Origin: Microbacteriaceae bacterium
Lineage (GTDB): Bacteria; Actinomycetota; Actinomycetes; Actinomycetales; Microbacteriaceae
Assembly (NCBI GenBank): GCA_025463545.1
Contig: JAODAR010000010.1
Span: 203,073-267,072, forward strand
Reading direction: 5' to 3'
DNA length: 64,000 nucleotides
How positions within the stretch are numbered: the first letter of the stretch is position 1; every line of letters begins with the position of its first letter. The notes under the pieces are model-generated. The model worked only from the letters and a program-made list of their open reading frames with translations. It did no database searches and was not told the DNA's origin. This document shows, in pieces, positions 35,064 to 44,306 of this stretch. The position numbers and the translations under genes were made by a program.

Positions 35064-36260
35064 GTGGCACACGTGCTGTCCACTGGCTCCGGTGTCGTCC
35101 TGGATCTCATTCGGTCAGGCGAAGCAACCACTCGCACCGATCTCGTCGAGCACCTGGGCTGGTCCCGGATCACCCTGGCCCGGCGTCTGGACGAGTTGCT
35201 TGCAGCGGACATCATCGCAGTTGTCGGACAACGGGACTCCCGCGGCGGACGCCCAGCCGAACGGTTTGCCCTCAACAAGGACGCCGGCGTTCTCTTCGGC
35301 GTCGACATCGGCGGCTCGCACACTCGAGTGGGCATTACAGATCTCACATCGACCGTGCTCGTTGAGGATGAGGCGGATATCGGCCTGTCGGACGGCCCGG
35401 ACGAGGTGTTCGCCTGGGCAAACCAGGTGTTCGACTATCTCCTTCGGCAGCTCGGCAAGACCCCGTCAGCCGTGCGAGGGATCGGAGTCGGCGTGCCAGG
35501 GCCGGTCGACACACGAACCGGCCGGTTGGCTTCACCGCAGCTCGACACCCAGTGGCAGGACGTGCTCGTCCGGGACTACTTCCCAGCCGAAACCACCGCC
35601 ATCTTCGCAGTCGACCGAGACGTGAACATTATGGCCGTCGGAGAATCTCGGCTGGGATGGCCGGAATACCGCGACCTCACCGTGCTCAAGGTCGGACTGG
35701 GCATCGGCTGCGGCCTGGTGCTCGACGGCCGGGTTTACCACGGCGCCCGCGGAGGCGCCGGTGACTTCAGCCATGGGTACCGTCATGGCAGTGAACCCTG
35801 CAGTTGCGGCCGCGTCGGCTGCCTGGAGGCGGTCGCCAGCGGTTATGCCATCCGCCGCGAGCTGAACGCGCGCGGGTATCGCATTCGGACCAGCGGTGAC
35901 ATCGTCGCACTCGCACAGTCCGGCAGCACCGACGCCCTCGAGCTGCTTTCGGCGGCCGGCACCGAGATCGGCGAGGCGCTGGTCGATGTGGCCGGCCTCC
36001 TCAACCCGGCCGCCATCGTGATCGGCGGCAATTTGGCTGAAGCCGGTGAACCCTTCCTGTCGGCCATCCGCTTGGCCCTACAGAGCAATGCCCGCGCCTT
36101 CTCCGCGACCGGACTTATCGTCGCGCCATCACGGCTCGGCAACAAAGCGGGAGTGCTCGGAGCGTCACTCATCGCACAGGACGCACTCTTCGAGGCGGAC
36201 CGGATAAGCCACCTGACCCGCGTCAGCAGCACGGCTCCTCCGCGGCCGGCTCAGCGATGA
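35064..36260 (+). CDS. ROK-family transcriptional repressor
   Basis: 398 residues from a GTG with GGAGAGGGG just upstream. N-terminal winged helix residues 5-65 (TRTDLVEHLGWSRITLARRL), then an actin-like sugar-kinase fold: GVDIGGSHTRVGITD near 76, IGVGVPGPVD near 138, GGAGDFSHG, and the zinc motif CSCGRVGCLE near 250. NagC/XylR-type ROK proteins bind a sugar or sugar phosphate and release DNA. Divergent from transketolase and upstream of the PTS genes, so it likely controls both. Confidence 0.9.
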   Translation: MAHVLSTGSGVVLDLIRSGEATTRTDLVEHLGWSRITLARRLDELLAADIIAVVGQRDSRGGRPAERFALNKDAGVLFGVDIGGSHTRVGITDLTSTVLVEDEADIGLSDGPDEVFAWANQVFDYLLRQLGKTPSAVRGIGVGVPGPVDTRTGRLASPQLDTQWQDVLVRDYFPAETTAIFAVDRDVNIMAVGESRLGWPEYRDLTVLKVGLGIGCGLVLDGRVYHGARGGAGDFSHGYRHGSEPCSCGRVGCLEAVASGYAIRRELNARGYRIRTSGDIVALAQSGSTDALELLSAAGTEIGEALVDVAGLLNPAAIVIGGNLAEAGEPFLSAIRLALQSNARAFSATGLIVAPSRLGNKAGVLGASLIAQDALFEADRISHLTRVSSTAPPRPAQR

Positions 36261-36384
36261 AACTCGGTCCCAACACTTTGGTGCACTTGTGGTCGAAAGT
36301 CTCCCCGTCGGTATATGCTCAGGGCCAATCGGTGTCACCGCCGAGGACATCGAGGTCCCCCTCCCCGAGAATCGGAAGGTTCGC

Positions 36385-36855
36385 GTGAGCATGACGGTCA
36401 ACCTGGCAGACGAGCTGAGCGAAGCCTCCATCGTGACGCAAGCAACCGTTGCCAACTGGCGGGAGGCCATCACTCTGGCCGGAGATGCACTTGTAGCCGG
36501 CGGCGTGACGACGGATGCCTACACGACCGAGATGATCACTGCGATCGAAGAGCTCGGCCCGTACGTCGTGATCGTGCCGGGTCTGGCCATCGCCCACTCC
36601 CGCCCCTCACCGGCTGTACTTCGCGCCGGGCTCAGCTGGGTCAGCCTTCGTGAGCCCGTTGAATTCGGTCATAGCACCAACGATCCGGTGACGCTCGTCG
36701 TCGGCCTCGCTGCCCCCGACCACCACGGCCACATTGACATCATGGCCGCCCTGGCGAACGTTCTGGCCGACGACGACGCACTCGCCCGGCTGCGATCTGC
36801 CACCTCGCCCTCACAGGTACAGGAATTGCTCGCCGTCGCATCCGCACCGCACTAG
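36385..36855 (+). CDS. PTS EIIA component (EIIA-2/UlaC-like)
   Basis: 156 residues from the GTG at 36385, which has GGAAGG five bases upstream; the ATG at 36391 is an alternative. The phospho-acceptor His is in GLAIAHSRPSPAVLRAG near residue 71, the type-2 EIIA active site, and LVVGLAAPDHHGHI is a further family segment. It receives phosphate from HPr and passes it to the EIIB encoded 45 bases downstream. Confidence 0.88.
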   Translation: MSMTVNLADELSEASIVTQATVANWREAITLAGDALVAGGVTTDAYTTEMITAIEELGPYVVIVPGLAIAHSRPSPAVLRAGLSWVSLREPVEFGHSTNDPVTLVVGLAAPDHHGHIDIMAALANVLADDDALARLRSATSPSQVQELLAVASAPH

Positions 36856-36900
36856 TCCACGCTTTTCGACCTCGTCCCCCGCATCACTGGAAGGTAACCA

Positions 36901-37173
36901 ATGAAGATCATCGCCGTTTGCGGCATGGGAATCGGCACGTCGGTTCTGCTCAAAATGAACACCGAAAAGGTGCTCCGCAAGCTCGGAATCGACGCTGACG
37001 TTGAGGCCGCCGACATCGGCGTGGCGCGCGGCATGGCCCGAGATGCCGAGATCGTGCTGACGTCGGAGGAACTTGTCGCGGAGATCGGGAAGCTGGACGC
37101 GGAAGTGATCGTCATCAACAACTTTTTCGACCTGGCCGAGATCGAAGAAAAACTTACCAACGCGCTCGATTAG
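36901..37173 (+). CDS. PTS EIIB component (UlaB/SgcB-like)
   Basis: 90 residues. The phosphorylated Cys is in AVCGMGIGTSVLLKMNTEKV near residue 7, the P-loop-like active site of lactose/ascorbate-family EIIB. The rest is a compact alpha/beta fold (DAEIVLTSEELVAEI). It carries the phosphate from EIIA to the sugar bound by EIIC. Part of the EIIA-EIIB-EIIC operon. Confidence 0.92.
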   Translation: MKIIAVCGMGIGTSVLLKMNTEKVLRKLGIDADVEAADIGVARGMARDAEIVLTSEELVAEIGKLDAEVIVINNFFDLAEIEEKLTNALD

Positions 37174-37226
37174 CGTTCGCTCACCCGCACGACACCCCAC
37201 ACTGATCACGAAAAGGAGAACTCACG

Positions 37227-38774
37227 ATGGAGTGGTTCATTGCAATACTCGACTTCATAGGCAAGCAGATCTTGAATGTTCCTGCCTACCTGGTTGGCAT
37301 CATCACGGCGATCGGCCTGATGGCTCTCCGAAGGCCGGTTGGCGCGGTGGTGGGCGGCGGGCTGAAGGCCGCGCTGGGATTCCTGATCCTCGGGGCCGGC
37401 GCTGGAGTAGTCGTGGGATCGCTGACGCCGCTCGGCGACCTCATCCTGAAGGTCACCGGTGCGCAGGGAGTGATTCCGACCAATGAGGTGATCACAGCGC
37501 TGGCTGCCAAGGAATTCGGTGCGACCAGCGCATACGTGCTGGTTATCGGCTTCATCGTGATGCTGCTCCTCGCCAGGTTCACTCCTCTCAAGTACGTCTT
37601 CCTGACCGGCCATCACATGGTCTTCATGTCGATCCTGCTCTCGGTGGTTCTGTCCGTCGGATTCGGTGCCGGACTGGGCTGGCTCGTCGTGCTGGTCGGC
37701 GGCGGCCTCCTCGGGGTAATCATGGTGGTCATGCCGGCGTTCGCACAGCCGTGGACCAAGCGCATCACCGGAGATGACACCATCGCGATCGGCCACTTCG
37801 GCACCCTCGGCTACATCGCCGCTGGTGTTGCCGGCCAGGTAGCCGGAAAGCGGAGCCGCTCGACCGAGCACATCAATTTTCCGCAGAACCTCAGGTTCCT
37901 GCGCGATTCGATGGTGGCTACATCCGTCTCGATGGTTCTGATCTACATGGTTTTTGCTATTTGGGGTCTCATCGCCCTGCCAATGAGCAAAGCGCTGGCC
38001 ATCTTCGGTTCCGCGGATGCCGGCGCGTACATCATGGCCGCCTTCGCTCAGGCGCTGCAGTTCGGGGTTGGCGTCGCCATCATCCTGTATGGCGTTCGCA
38101 CGATTCTCGGTGAATTGGTTCCTGCATTCCAGGGCATCGCCGAGAAAGTCGTCCCCGGCGCGAAGGCTGCTCTCGACATTCCGATCGTGTTCCCGTTCGC
38201 GGCGAACGCCGTGCTCATCGGATTCATCGCGTCATTCGCCGGTGGGCTCCTGAGCCTCGGTGTGCTCGCGGTGTGGCTAGGACCCGTCTTCGGACTCGCC
38301 CTCATCCTGCCCGGAATGGTGCCGCACTTCTTCACCGGTGGCGGTGCGGGTGTCTACGGGAACGCGACCGGCGGACGGATTGGTGCCGCTGTCGGCGGCT
38401 TCGTCAACGGAATCCTGATCACGATTCTGCCGGCAATCCTGCTGCTCGTCCTCGGCGGGCTCGGATTCGCAAACAGCACGTTCGGTGACGCGGACTTCGG
38501 CTGGTTCGGAACGTTGATCGGAGTGAGCCTGCTCGGCGGAAATGCGGTAGTCGGTGTACTGCTGACGATCCTCATCGGTGTCGTACTCGTGGTCTCGGCG
38601 TCACTCTTCCAGGTGCGCGTCGTCGACAAGGGATGGCTGCCCGGCGCCAAGCGCGCTGCCTTCATCGAGAAGATCGAGGCGGAAGAGAAGGCTGCGGCGG
38701 CCGAGGAGAAGGCTGCCGCGACTGCGGCCCGGCGCTCGGCGACGGAGAAGGCTCTCAACTCAGACCAGGCATAG
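37227..38774 (+). CDS. PTS EIIC component (UlaA/SgaT ascorbate family)
   Basis: 515 residues, about 11 membrane segments. ILNVPAYLVGIITAIGLMAL opens the protein and GAVVGGGLKAALGFLILGAG and TGHHMVFMSILL follow, as in UlaA; AGLLSLGVLAVWL and PHFFTGGGAGVYGNATGG form the conserved C-terminal half. It is longer than UlaA (about 465) by a soluble Glu/Ala/Lys-rich tail of about 45 residues (EAEEKAAAAEEKAAATAARR). Family transporters take L-ascorbate and perhaps pentose-like sugars. No ascorbate-6-phosphate lactonase is nearby; only transketolase is linked, so the substrate is probably different. Confidence 0.9.
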   Translation: MEWFIAILDFIGKQILNVPAYLVGIITAIGLMALRRPVGAVVGGGLKAALGFLILGAGAGVVVGSLTPLGDLILKVTGAQGVIPTNEVITALAAKEFGATSAYVLVIGFIVMLLLARFTPLKYVFLTGHHMVFMSILLSVVLSVGFGAGLGWLVVLVGGGLLGVIMVVMPAFAQPWTKRITGDDTIAIGHFGTLGYIAAGVAGQVAGKRSRSTEHINFPQNLRFLRDSMVATSVSMVLIYMVFAIWGLIALPMSKALAIFGSADAGAYIMAAFAQALQFGVGVAIILYGVRTILGELVPAFQGIAEKVVPGAKAALDIPIVFPFAANAVLIGFIASFAGGLLSLGVLAVWLGPVFGLALILPGMVPHFFTGGGAGVYGNATGGRIGAAVGGFVNGILITILPAILLLVLGGLGFANSTFGDADFGWFGTLIGVSLLGGNAVVGVLLTILIGVVLVVSASLFQVRVVDKGWLPGAKRAAFIEKIEAEEKAAAAEEKAAATAARRSATEKALNSDQA

Positions 38775-38788
38775 CTCATTTGAACGAA

Positions 38789-38824
38789 CGTGGGGCCGCA
38801 GCCAATTTTGGCTGCGGCCCCACG
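38789..38824. terminator. Strong bidirectional hairpin between EIIC and HPr genes
   Basis: A perfect 16-base stem (left arm begins CGTGGGGCCGCAGCCA) with the four-base loop ATTT. It lies between convergent genes, so it can end both transcripts. No long T-run follows on either strand, as is common in high-GC actinobacteria. Confidence 0.8.
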
Positions 38825-38836
38825 CTTATCGAGTGC

Positions 38837-39121
38837 CTAGGCCGGTTCGGCCACATCGAGCTCGCTCTGCAGCAGCGAGGCGAGTGTGTCAGCCGTTGTC
38901 TCCGCATCATCGCCGCTCACCGTTAACGTCACCTTGTCGCCGGCGTCGACAGCCAGGGTCAACAAGAGCAACAGACTTGCGGCGTTGGCCTTCTTGCCAG
39001 AGGCATTCTCAAGCGTGACGGCATGGCCGCTGGCGGCAGCCGCCTTTGCCACGATCGCTGCCGGCCGAGAGTGCAACCCAACGGCGGATCCGAATGTGAC
39101 TGTGCGCTGGGCATCTGCCAT
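38837..39121 (-). CDS. ptsH: Phosphocarrier protein HPr
   Basis: 94 residues from the ATG at 39121 with GGAAGG eight bases upstream. The phospho-His lies in VGLHSRPAAIVAKAA near residue 17, and GKKANAASLLLLLTLAV is the usual second motif; the Ser equivalent to the HprK site is not clearly conserved. It passes phosphate from enzyme I to EIIA. Convergent with the PTS operon and separated from it by a hairpin. Enzyme I is not in the window. Confidence 0.92.
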   Translation of the reverse strand: MADAQRTVTFGSAVGLHSRPAAIVAKAAAASGHAVTLENASGKKANAASLLLLLTLAVDAGDKVTLTVSGDDAETTADTLASLLQSELDVAEPA

Positions 39122-39557
39122 TGGTGCTGCCTTCCAAGTCGTTTCGATCATGCTACTGGGCTCGGCCGATGAGTCAGGTCGAGGCCAGACCTGCCAGCCC
39201 CGCGGGGCCTCGGTCGCGGGCACCTCCATCTCCTCGGAAGCAGTGATCGGACCGAGGACCTTGCGTGTCCGGAGGGTCGACCCGGTCCGATCGCCGAGGA
39301 CCGGCGCATCCCTTTGGTGCTCCTCGGCACGCGGGCGCTACAACGTCGACTGGCCCCGCCCAGCGATCAGCACACCGTTGACGGTGAGCGTCGACGCCCA
39401 GCGCGTGTAGTCGCTCGAGGTGGGCGCCGAGCCGCAGCAGAGAGACCCGGCGGCATCGGGTCGAACGCGTGCACGGCGCGCAGCGACACCGGAGCTTGGA
39501 TCTGGTAGCCAACTAGCGCCGGCGGCGGAGGCAGCAACATCTTCCTCCACCCCGGCG
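39122..39557. other. Interval without recognisable gene
   Basis: About 435 bases between the HPr start and the glycosyltransferase stop. Open frames exist on both strands but none shows a recognisable motif, ribosome-binding site or consistent coding pattern. It should contain the HPr promoter at its low-coordinate end. Confidence 0.5.
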
Positions 39558-40853
39558 CTACCCCGGCTTCCCGCGCGCGGCGATCACCTCGGCAATCGCC
39601 GCATCCAGCCCGTCGATGCCCGGCGCGGCACGGATCTGCTCGGCGACCCGCTCGGCCGCCCGCCGGTAGCGCTGCTCAGTGAGCACGTCGCGCACCGCGC
39701 TGTGGATTGCGGAGGCCTTTGGACGTCCGCTGCGCAGGTCCACTCCGACACCCGACCACGCGACCCGCGCGGCGACCTCGGGCTTGTCTTCGGTGTCACC
39801 GGCGATGACAATCGGAACGCCATGCTGCAGTGCGTAATGCACTCCCCCGTAGCCGCCGTTGGTCACCATCACGGAAGTCAGCGGGAGCAGCCGGTCGTAG
39901 GGCAGGAACTCCGCCGCCCGGGCATTGGCCGGGAGTGTCCCGAGCTCGGAGACCGGCCGGCCGCCGGTGGATGCGACCACGAGAACGTTCTCGTCGGCCA
40001 GCGCGTCAAGCGTCGGGCGCACCAGCTCAGTGAAGTCGAGGTTCGCGATCGTGCCCTGGGTGACATGCACCACGGGGCGGGTTCCGCTCAGGTCGTCCCA
40101 CCAGGCGGGAAGTTGGGCGGTCGAGCGCAGCGATGTCGTTGCTGGTCCGACGAAGCGGATGTCGACGCTCGCATCTGGCCGCGGATATTCGAACGCCGGC
40201 ACGGAGAACTGCACCACGGCATCCGTCATGCTGAACCAATTGAACGCGAACGTGCGCGAGTCACGGCCGTGCACCTCACGGTAGACCTCGTTGAACTGGC
40301 GTTGCAGCCGTCCGAAAATGACCTTCTCCGAGACGACCCGAAGCAGGGCGTTGCGCACTGTCCCGACTGGGCCCCGGAGCGGCCGAATGCCGAGCCCGAA
40401 GGGGGCGACGTAGCGGGACGACAGGCCGAGGGGAAGCACTCCGCATCCGATCAGGGCAGGGCGCTGAGACGACGGATGCCCCGCCAGGATTATCGCGCCA
40501 ACGAACGCCGGGTCGGCGAGCACAGTATCGGTCGGCTGCTGGAGCTGCTCGCGAAGGCCCTGATACTGGAAGCGCGCCGGTTCGAGGAAGACCTCGCTGA
40601 GATCGCGACGGAGCGCCTTGACGCCGCTGATGCGCGCACCCTGGTCGCCGCGGTTGGCGATGTTGCGGTCGTCGAAGTCAGCTCCTGCTGGCAGCGCGGC
40701 AAAGGTGGCGCCCGTGGCGCGCACGGCGGCTTCAAACCGGGAGCCGGTCATGAACCGCACTCGGTGGCCGCGTTCGACCAGACCTGTCGCGACGGCCAAC
40801 AGCGGGGCGACGTGCCCGTGGATGGGGACGCTGGCGATCAGAATGTTGGGCAA
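39558..40853 (-). CDS. GT1/MGT-family glycosyltransferase
   Basis: 431 residues. N-terminal acceptor domain starts ILIASVPIHGHVAPLLAVA with the catalytic His near residue 12 and GHRVRFMTGSRFEAAV. The C-terminal donor-binding domain has VVHVTQGTIAN, VVASTGGRP and the signature NGGYGGVHYALQHGVPIVI near residue 340. Family members transfer glucose or a deoxysugar from an NDP-sugar to lipids, macrolides or xenobiotics. Monocistronic, acceptor unknown. Confidence 0.9.
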   Translation of the reverse strand: MPNILIASVPIHGHVAPLLAVATGLVERGHRVRFMTGSRFEAAVRATGATFAALPAGADFDDRNIANRGDQGARISGVKALRRDLSEVFLEPARFQYQGLREQLQQPTDTVLADPAFVGAIILAGHPSSQRPALIGCGVLPLGLSSRYVAPFGLGIRPLRGPVGTVRNALLRVVSEKVIFGRLQRQFNEVYREVHGRDSRTFAFNWFSMTDAVVQFSVPAFEYPRPDASVDIRFVGPATTSLRSTAQLPAWWDDLSGTRPVVHVTQGTIANLDFTELVRPTLDALADENVLVVASTGGRPVSELGTLPANARAAEFLPYDRLLPLTSVMVTNGGYGGVHYALQHGVPIVIAGDTEDKPEVAARVAWSGVGVDLRSGRPKASAIHSAVRDVLTEQRYRRAAERVAEQIRAAPGIDGLDAAIAEVIAARGKPG

Positions 40854-40921
40854 AGCAGCCTCGCTACCATTTCAGTTCGCTGGAGGGAAATCGATGTATG
40901 GCAGATTCTTCACCCTGTGAC

Positions 40922-41127
40922 ATGGCCTGGCTAGCGAGAGATTGGCGCGCGGAGGACGCGATGGCCGGTACCCGCGCGCGTGATGCGACCGACCCAATCG
41001 GGCCACGATGAAGCGGCCACACCTGATCCGCCCGGACTACGAAGACCGCATCACCGACGAGCACTGGCTCGTCTATGCCGTCGAGGCGGCCCAGATCGTC
41101 ATCGTGGCTGCGCGCCACCACTACTGA
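40922..41127 (+). pseudogene. Remnant of YoeB/Txe-type toxin gene
   Basis: A 39-codon frame at 41008-41127 encodes EDRITDEHWLVYAVEAA and ends IVIVAARHHY, the C-terminal half of YoeB-type RNases (family form: RRITDEHRLVY and a terminal HY). In a different frame just upstream lie residues resembling its N-terminal half (MAWLARDWRAED and RDATDPIGPR). No YefM antitoxin is present. Frameshifted and truncated, so inactive. Confidence 0.65.
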
Positions 41128-41498
41128 CAGGCCCGACATTCGTCGGTGCAGCCATCCACTCGCTCCCGCGCCCGTGCGGGGACGTGACCGTTACATTTCC
41201 GGTCGACATTGCCCATTGCGCCTGTATCTCTCGACCGCAAACGTAACTGTCGCGCTAAGTGTTACCGCACAGCACATGGCGACGACCTCGGAGAGGTCCG
41301 CGATGGTCCCCCCGTACGTGTTCGCCAGCGCGGATTCGTTGGGAGTCTTGAAGAAGGACCACTCGTACGCTCCGCCGGCTATCCCCACCACGGTGAGCGC
41401 GACTTCGTCGCCGTCACGGATACAGCGAGGGCTAACGTCGGCGCCGAGGATGGGCGAACCCTGTGGGAAGTGCCGAACACGTGTGTCACACTGTGCGT
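41128..41498. other. Interval with one weak minus-strand frame
   Basis: About 370 bases before the secreted-protein gene. A minus-strand frame ending at 41191 would encode up to 105 residues with two hydrophobic stretches (VALTVVGIAGGAYEWSFF and VVAMCCAVTLSATVTFAV). It has no recognised family and overlaps the promoter region of the next gene, so I do not annotate it as a gene. Low confidence either way. Confidence 0.3.
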
Positions 41499-42296
41499 GT
41501 GAGCACACGCAGGTTGAAGTTCATGACCGTCGTCGTGGCGGCTCTGGCGATTCCGTTGCTCAGCGCCCAGGTGGCATTCGCCGGCGGCCCGAAGGCATCC
41601 GCTCCGCTCGGAAACGATATCTCCTGGCCGCAGTGCGGCCAGAAGCTGCCGACGGGACAGGCCTTCGCCATTGTGGGCGTCAACGACGGGCTGGCCAACA
41701 CCACGAACCCCTGCCTGGCGGCCGAGTTGGCGTGGGCGGCGCGATCCACTGGGGTCACCGGCCAACCGTCGATCTCGCTCTACGTGAACACCGCCAACCC
41801 TGGCCTCCAGGGGTCATGGTGGCCGACGTCGAACACCTACCGCAACACGGTCGTCGCAAACCCGTACGGCAGCTGCTCGGGCAACCCGGACGCCGCTTGT
41901 GCGTACGTGTACGGCTTCGCCAAGGCCTACGACGACGTGCATGACCGCGGCGTTACCGGCGCCGCCGGTTACCTGTGGTGGCTCGATGTGGAGACCATCA
42001 ACACCTGGTCGTCCGACACGGCGGCCAACGCTGCGGATCTGGAAGGCATGACCAGCTACTTCCAGAGCATCGGGGCTCGCGTCGGCTTGTACTCCACGAG
42101 CTACCAGTGGGGCCAGATCGTCGGCAACGTGAGCACGCTCAGCAACCTCAACAATCTGCAGAGCTGGATTCCCGGGGCATCATCGGCGACGGCCGCCAAG
42201 TCGAAGTGCGCGGCCGCTCCGCTCACCACGGGCAGCAAAGTCTCCCTGACGCAATTCGTTTCGAACCGCCTGGACTACGACTACTCCTGCATCTAG
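41499..42296 (+). CDS. Secreted protein, glycoside-hydrolase-like fold
   Basis: 265 residues from the GTG at 41499. A Sec signal peptide covers about residues 1-32 (VVVAALAIPLLSAQVAFA, then AG cleavage). The mature part contains GNDISWPQCGQKLP, LYVNTANPG, YLWWLDVETINTW and RVGLYSTSYQW, a pattern like GH25/DUF1906-type TIM-barrel proteins, with six Cys that could form disulfides. No Shine-Dalgarno is visible before the GTG, so a leaderless transcript is possible. Substrate unknown; a cell-wall or glycan role is a guess. Confidence 0.7.
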   Translation: MSTRRLKFMTVVVAALAIPLLSAQVAFAGGPKASAPLGNDISWPQCGQKLPTGQAFAIVGVNDGLANTTNPCLAAELAWAARSTGVTGQPSISLYVNTANPGLQGSWWPTSNTYRNTVVANPYGSCSGNPDAACAYVYGFAKAYDDVHDRGVTGAAGYLWWLDVETINTWSSDTAANAADLEGMTSYFQSIGARVGLYSTSYQWGQIVGNVSTLSNLNNLQSWIPGASSATAAKSKCAAAPLTTGSKVSLTQFVSNRLDYDYSCI

Positions 42297-42872
42297 CGGT
42301 CGGCCGGCTGCCGCACGATCTCGATGGCCTGCTCGGCCCACGCGATCCGGTGCGTGGCCGAGTCGATCAGGTAGTCGAAGACGTGCGTCTTGAGGTGCAC
42401 GATCCGGGCATGTTCCGCGGGATCGCGGCGCTGCAACCGTTCGCGGATGAGCGGTGTATCGGCGGCGGCCAGCCGGGCTCGGTGCGCCGCCCACTGCTCA
42501 CGTCGCTGCTGGATCTCGCCGATGGGCTCTCGGAGCACGGTTTCGGCCTCGGCGGGCGGGACCATGTCCAGGAACAGGGTCTGCAGCAGGAACGGGTCGC
42601 GCACGCTTGGTTCGGCGTGCGGCTCGGCCAGCCAGCGGCGGAGTTCGGCCAACCCCTCCTCCGTGATCGAGTACGACGTGCGCTTCAGTGTGCTGCCGCG
42701 CACCTGCTCTTCGCCCGAGAGAAGTCCCTCTTTCACCATCTTCGCGAGCAGCGGATAGATCTGGCTTTGCGGGGCCGTCCACACGCGCCGTCGACTCGAG
42801 GAATTGGGTGAGTTCATAGCCGGTCATGGGACGCGCCTCAAGCACGCCGAGCACCGCATGTTGCAGGGACAT
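42293..42872 (-). pseudogene. PadR-family transcriptional regulator, frameshifted
   Basis: The N-terminal part begins at ATG 42872 with MSLQHAVLGVLEARPMTGYE and continues to FLESTARV; the rest reads in another frame as RVWTAPQSQIYPLLAKMVKE through the wing and the C-terminal dimerisation helices. Together they make a PadR protein of about 190 residues, so a one-base indel near 42785 separates the two halves. It may be a real mutation or an assembly error. The 3' end overlaps the stop of the secreted-protein gene by four bases. Confidence 0.75.
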
Positions 42873-43023
42873 GCGCGCATGCTTAAGCGGTAATAGTCCT
42901 GCGCTGACATTTCTACCCATACATGTAGGTTGATTTCCATCTACAGAATCGTAAGGACATGCCGAATAGGGTGGTGATATTGTGGACCTGCCGTCCGCCC
43001 CGCTTCACGGCTAGGGTTTCCTC

Positions 43024-44295
43024 ATGAACCCGCACGCCGTGCGCCGCCTGAGAGACCTCGTAATGACGGTCGTGAAACGTGGAGTTCTGGCCTTCTTCGC
43101 TCTCCAGGCCGCCGTGATCGCGGTCCTGGTGGCCATCGACACCGTCACCCGCCGGGTGCGCGTCAAGCGCACGCGCTTTCCGCGCCCGGGCATCTTCCAC
43201 AGCACTGTTGGCAAGGCGCACATCAGCCTGTATACGTTCGGCGATGACCTCTACCGCGACATGTTGCACGAGATCCGAACGGCCACTCGGACCGTGCTGC
43301 TCGAGACCTACATCTGGAAGAGCGACACGGTCGGTGGACAGTTCCTCGATGCGGTCAACGCCGCGGCGAAGCGAGGCGTCGAGGTTTACGTTATCTACGA
43401 CGGATTCGCCAACCTGGTCGTGCCGCGTTCGTTCTACACGTTCGACTCGGCCGTGCATGTGCTGCGGTTCCCCGTCTTCCGGCCTTCCATCGTGTTCACG
43501 AACGTGCGGGGGACCGGGTTCGACCACCGCAAGGTACTCGTCGTCGACGACCGGGTTGGCTTCGTCGGCGGGTACAACATCGGTTCCCTCTATGCGACGC
43601 AATGGCGCGACACGCACCTGAGGATCTCCGGCCCCTCGGTCTGGGACCTCCGACAGGCGTTTGTGAGCATGTGGAACGGCTATCGCACGCGCGCATGGAC
43701 GAGTCCGAGCCGGCCGCAGCTGGAGGAACTGCCTGCTCACTTCTGGGAACCCCATATCCGCGCCGTTAACAACATTCCGTCGAACCTGGTGTTCCCCACC
43801 CGGGGGGTCTATCTCGACGCCATCAACCGGGCCGGCAAGCACATCTTCATCACCACGGCCTACTTCATCCCCGACCAGCAAATCCTCGACGCGCTCCTGG
43901 CTGCCGCCGAACGCGGCGTCGACGTGCGCGTGCTCATCCCAGAGGCCTCCAATCACGTACTCGCCGACTGGCTGTCGAGAGGGTTCTACACGGCGTTGCT
44001 GCGCGCCGGTGTGACGATCCTCCTGTACCAGCACGCGATGATCCACGCTAAGACCGCCACCGTTGACGGGGAATGGTCAATCGTCGGCACGGCCAATCTC
44101 GACCGCCTCAGCCTGACCGGCAACTACGAAATTGGCCTCGAGATTTTCGACTCGGACCTGGCCGGCGATCTGGAGAAGATTTTCGAAATCGACAGCTCGA
44201 ACACCCGTGTGCTCACTCTCGAGGAATGGGAATCGCGTCACATCCCAGCGCGGTTCAGCGAAGCCGTGCTGGCTCCGCTGCGGCCGCTTCTGTAA
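43024..44295 (+). CDS. Phospholipase D-family cardiolipin synthase
   Basis: 423 residues. An N-terminal membrane helix lies near residues 20-40 (GVLAFFALQAAVIAVLVAID). Two HKD motifs are complete: DHRKVLVVDDRVGFVGGYNI near residue 170 and HAKTATVDGEWSIVGTANLD near 345. These enzymes make cardiolipin by transferring a phosphatidyl group, or act as other phosphatidyltransferases. Converges with the NERD gene, 11 bases apart. Confidence 0.9.
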   Translation: MNPHAVRRLRDLVMTVVKRGVLAFFALQAAVIAVLVAIDTVTRRVRVKRTRFPRPGIFHSTVGKAHISLYTFGDDLYRDMLHEIRTATRTVLLETYIWKSDTVGGQFLDAVNAAAKRGVEVYVIYDGFANLVVPRSFYTFDSAVHVLRFPVFRPSIVFTNVRGTGFDHRKVLVVDDRVGFVGGYNIGSLYATQWRDTHLRISGPSVWDLRQAFVSMWNGYRTRAWTSPSRPQLEELPAHFWEPHIRAVNNIPSNLVFPTRGVYLDAINRAGKHIFITTAYFIPDQQILDALLAAAERGVDVRVLIPEASNHVLADWLSRGFYTALLRAGVTILLYQHAMIHAKTATVDGEWSIVGTANLDRLSLTGNYEIGLEIFDSDLAGDLEKIFEIDSSNTRVLTLEEWESRHIPARFSEAVLAPLRPLL

Positions 44296-44306
44296 TCAGC
44301 GGACCA

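Noticed and set aside
39122..39557. A possible gene upstream of HPr
   Set aside because: Frames on both strands in this gap were read; none shows a conserved motif, ribosome-binding site or plausible product.
41191..41508. Small membrane protein on the minus strand
   Set aside because: It has two hydrophobic stretches but no family, and it overlaps the promoter of the secreted-protein gene; noted only as part of the interval description.
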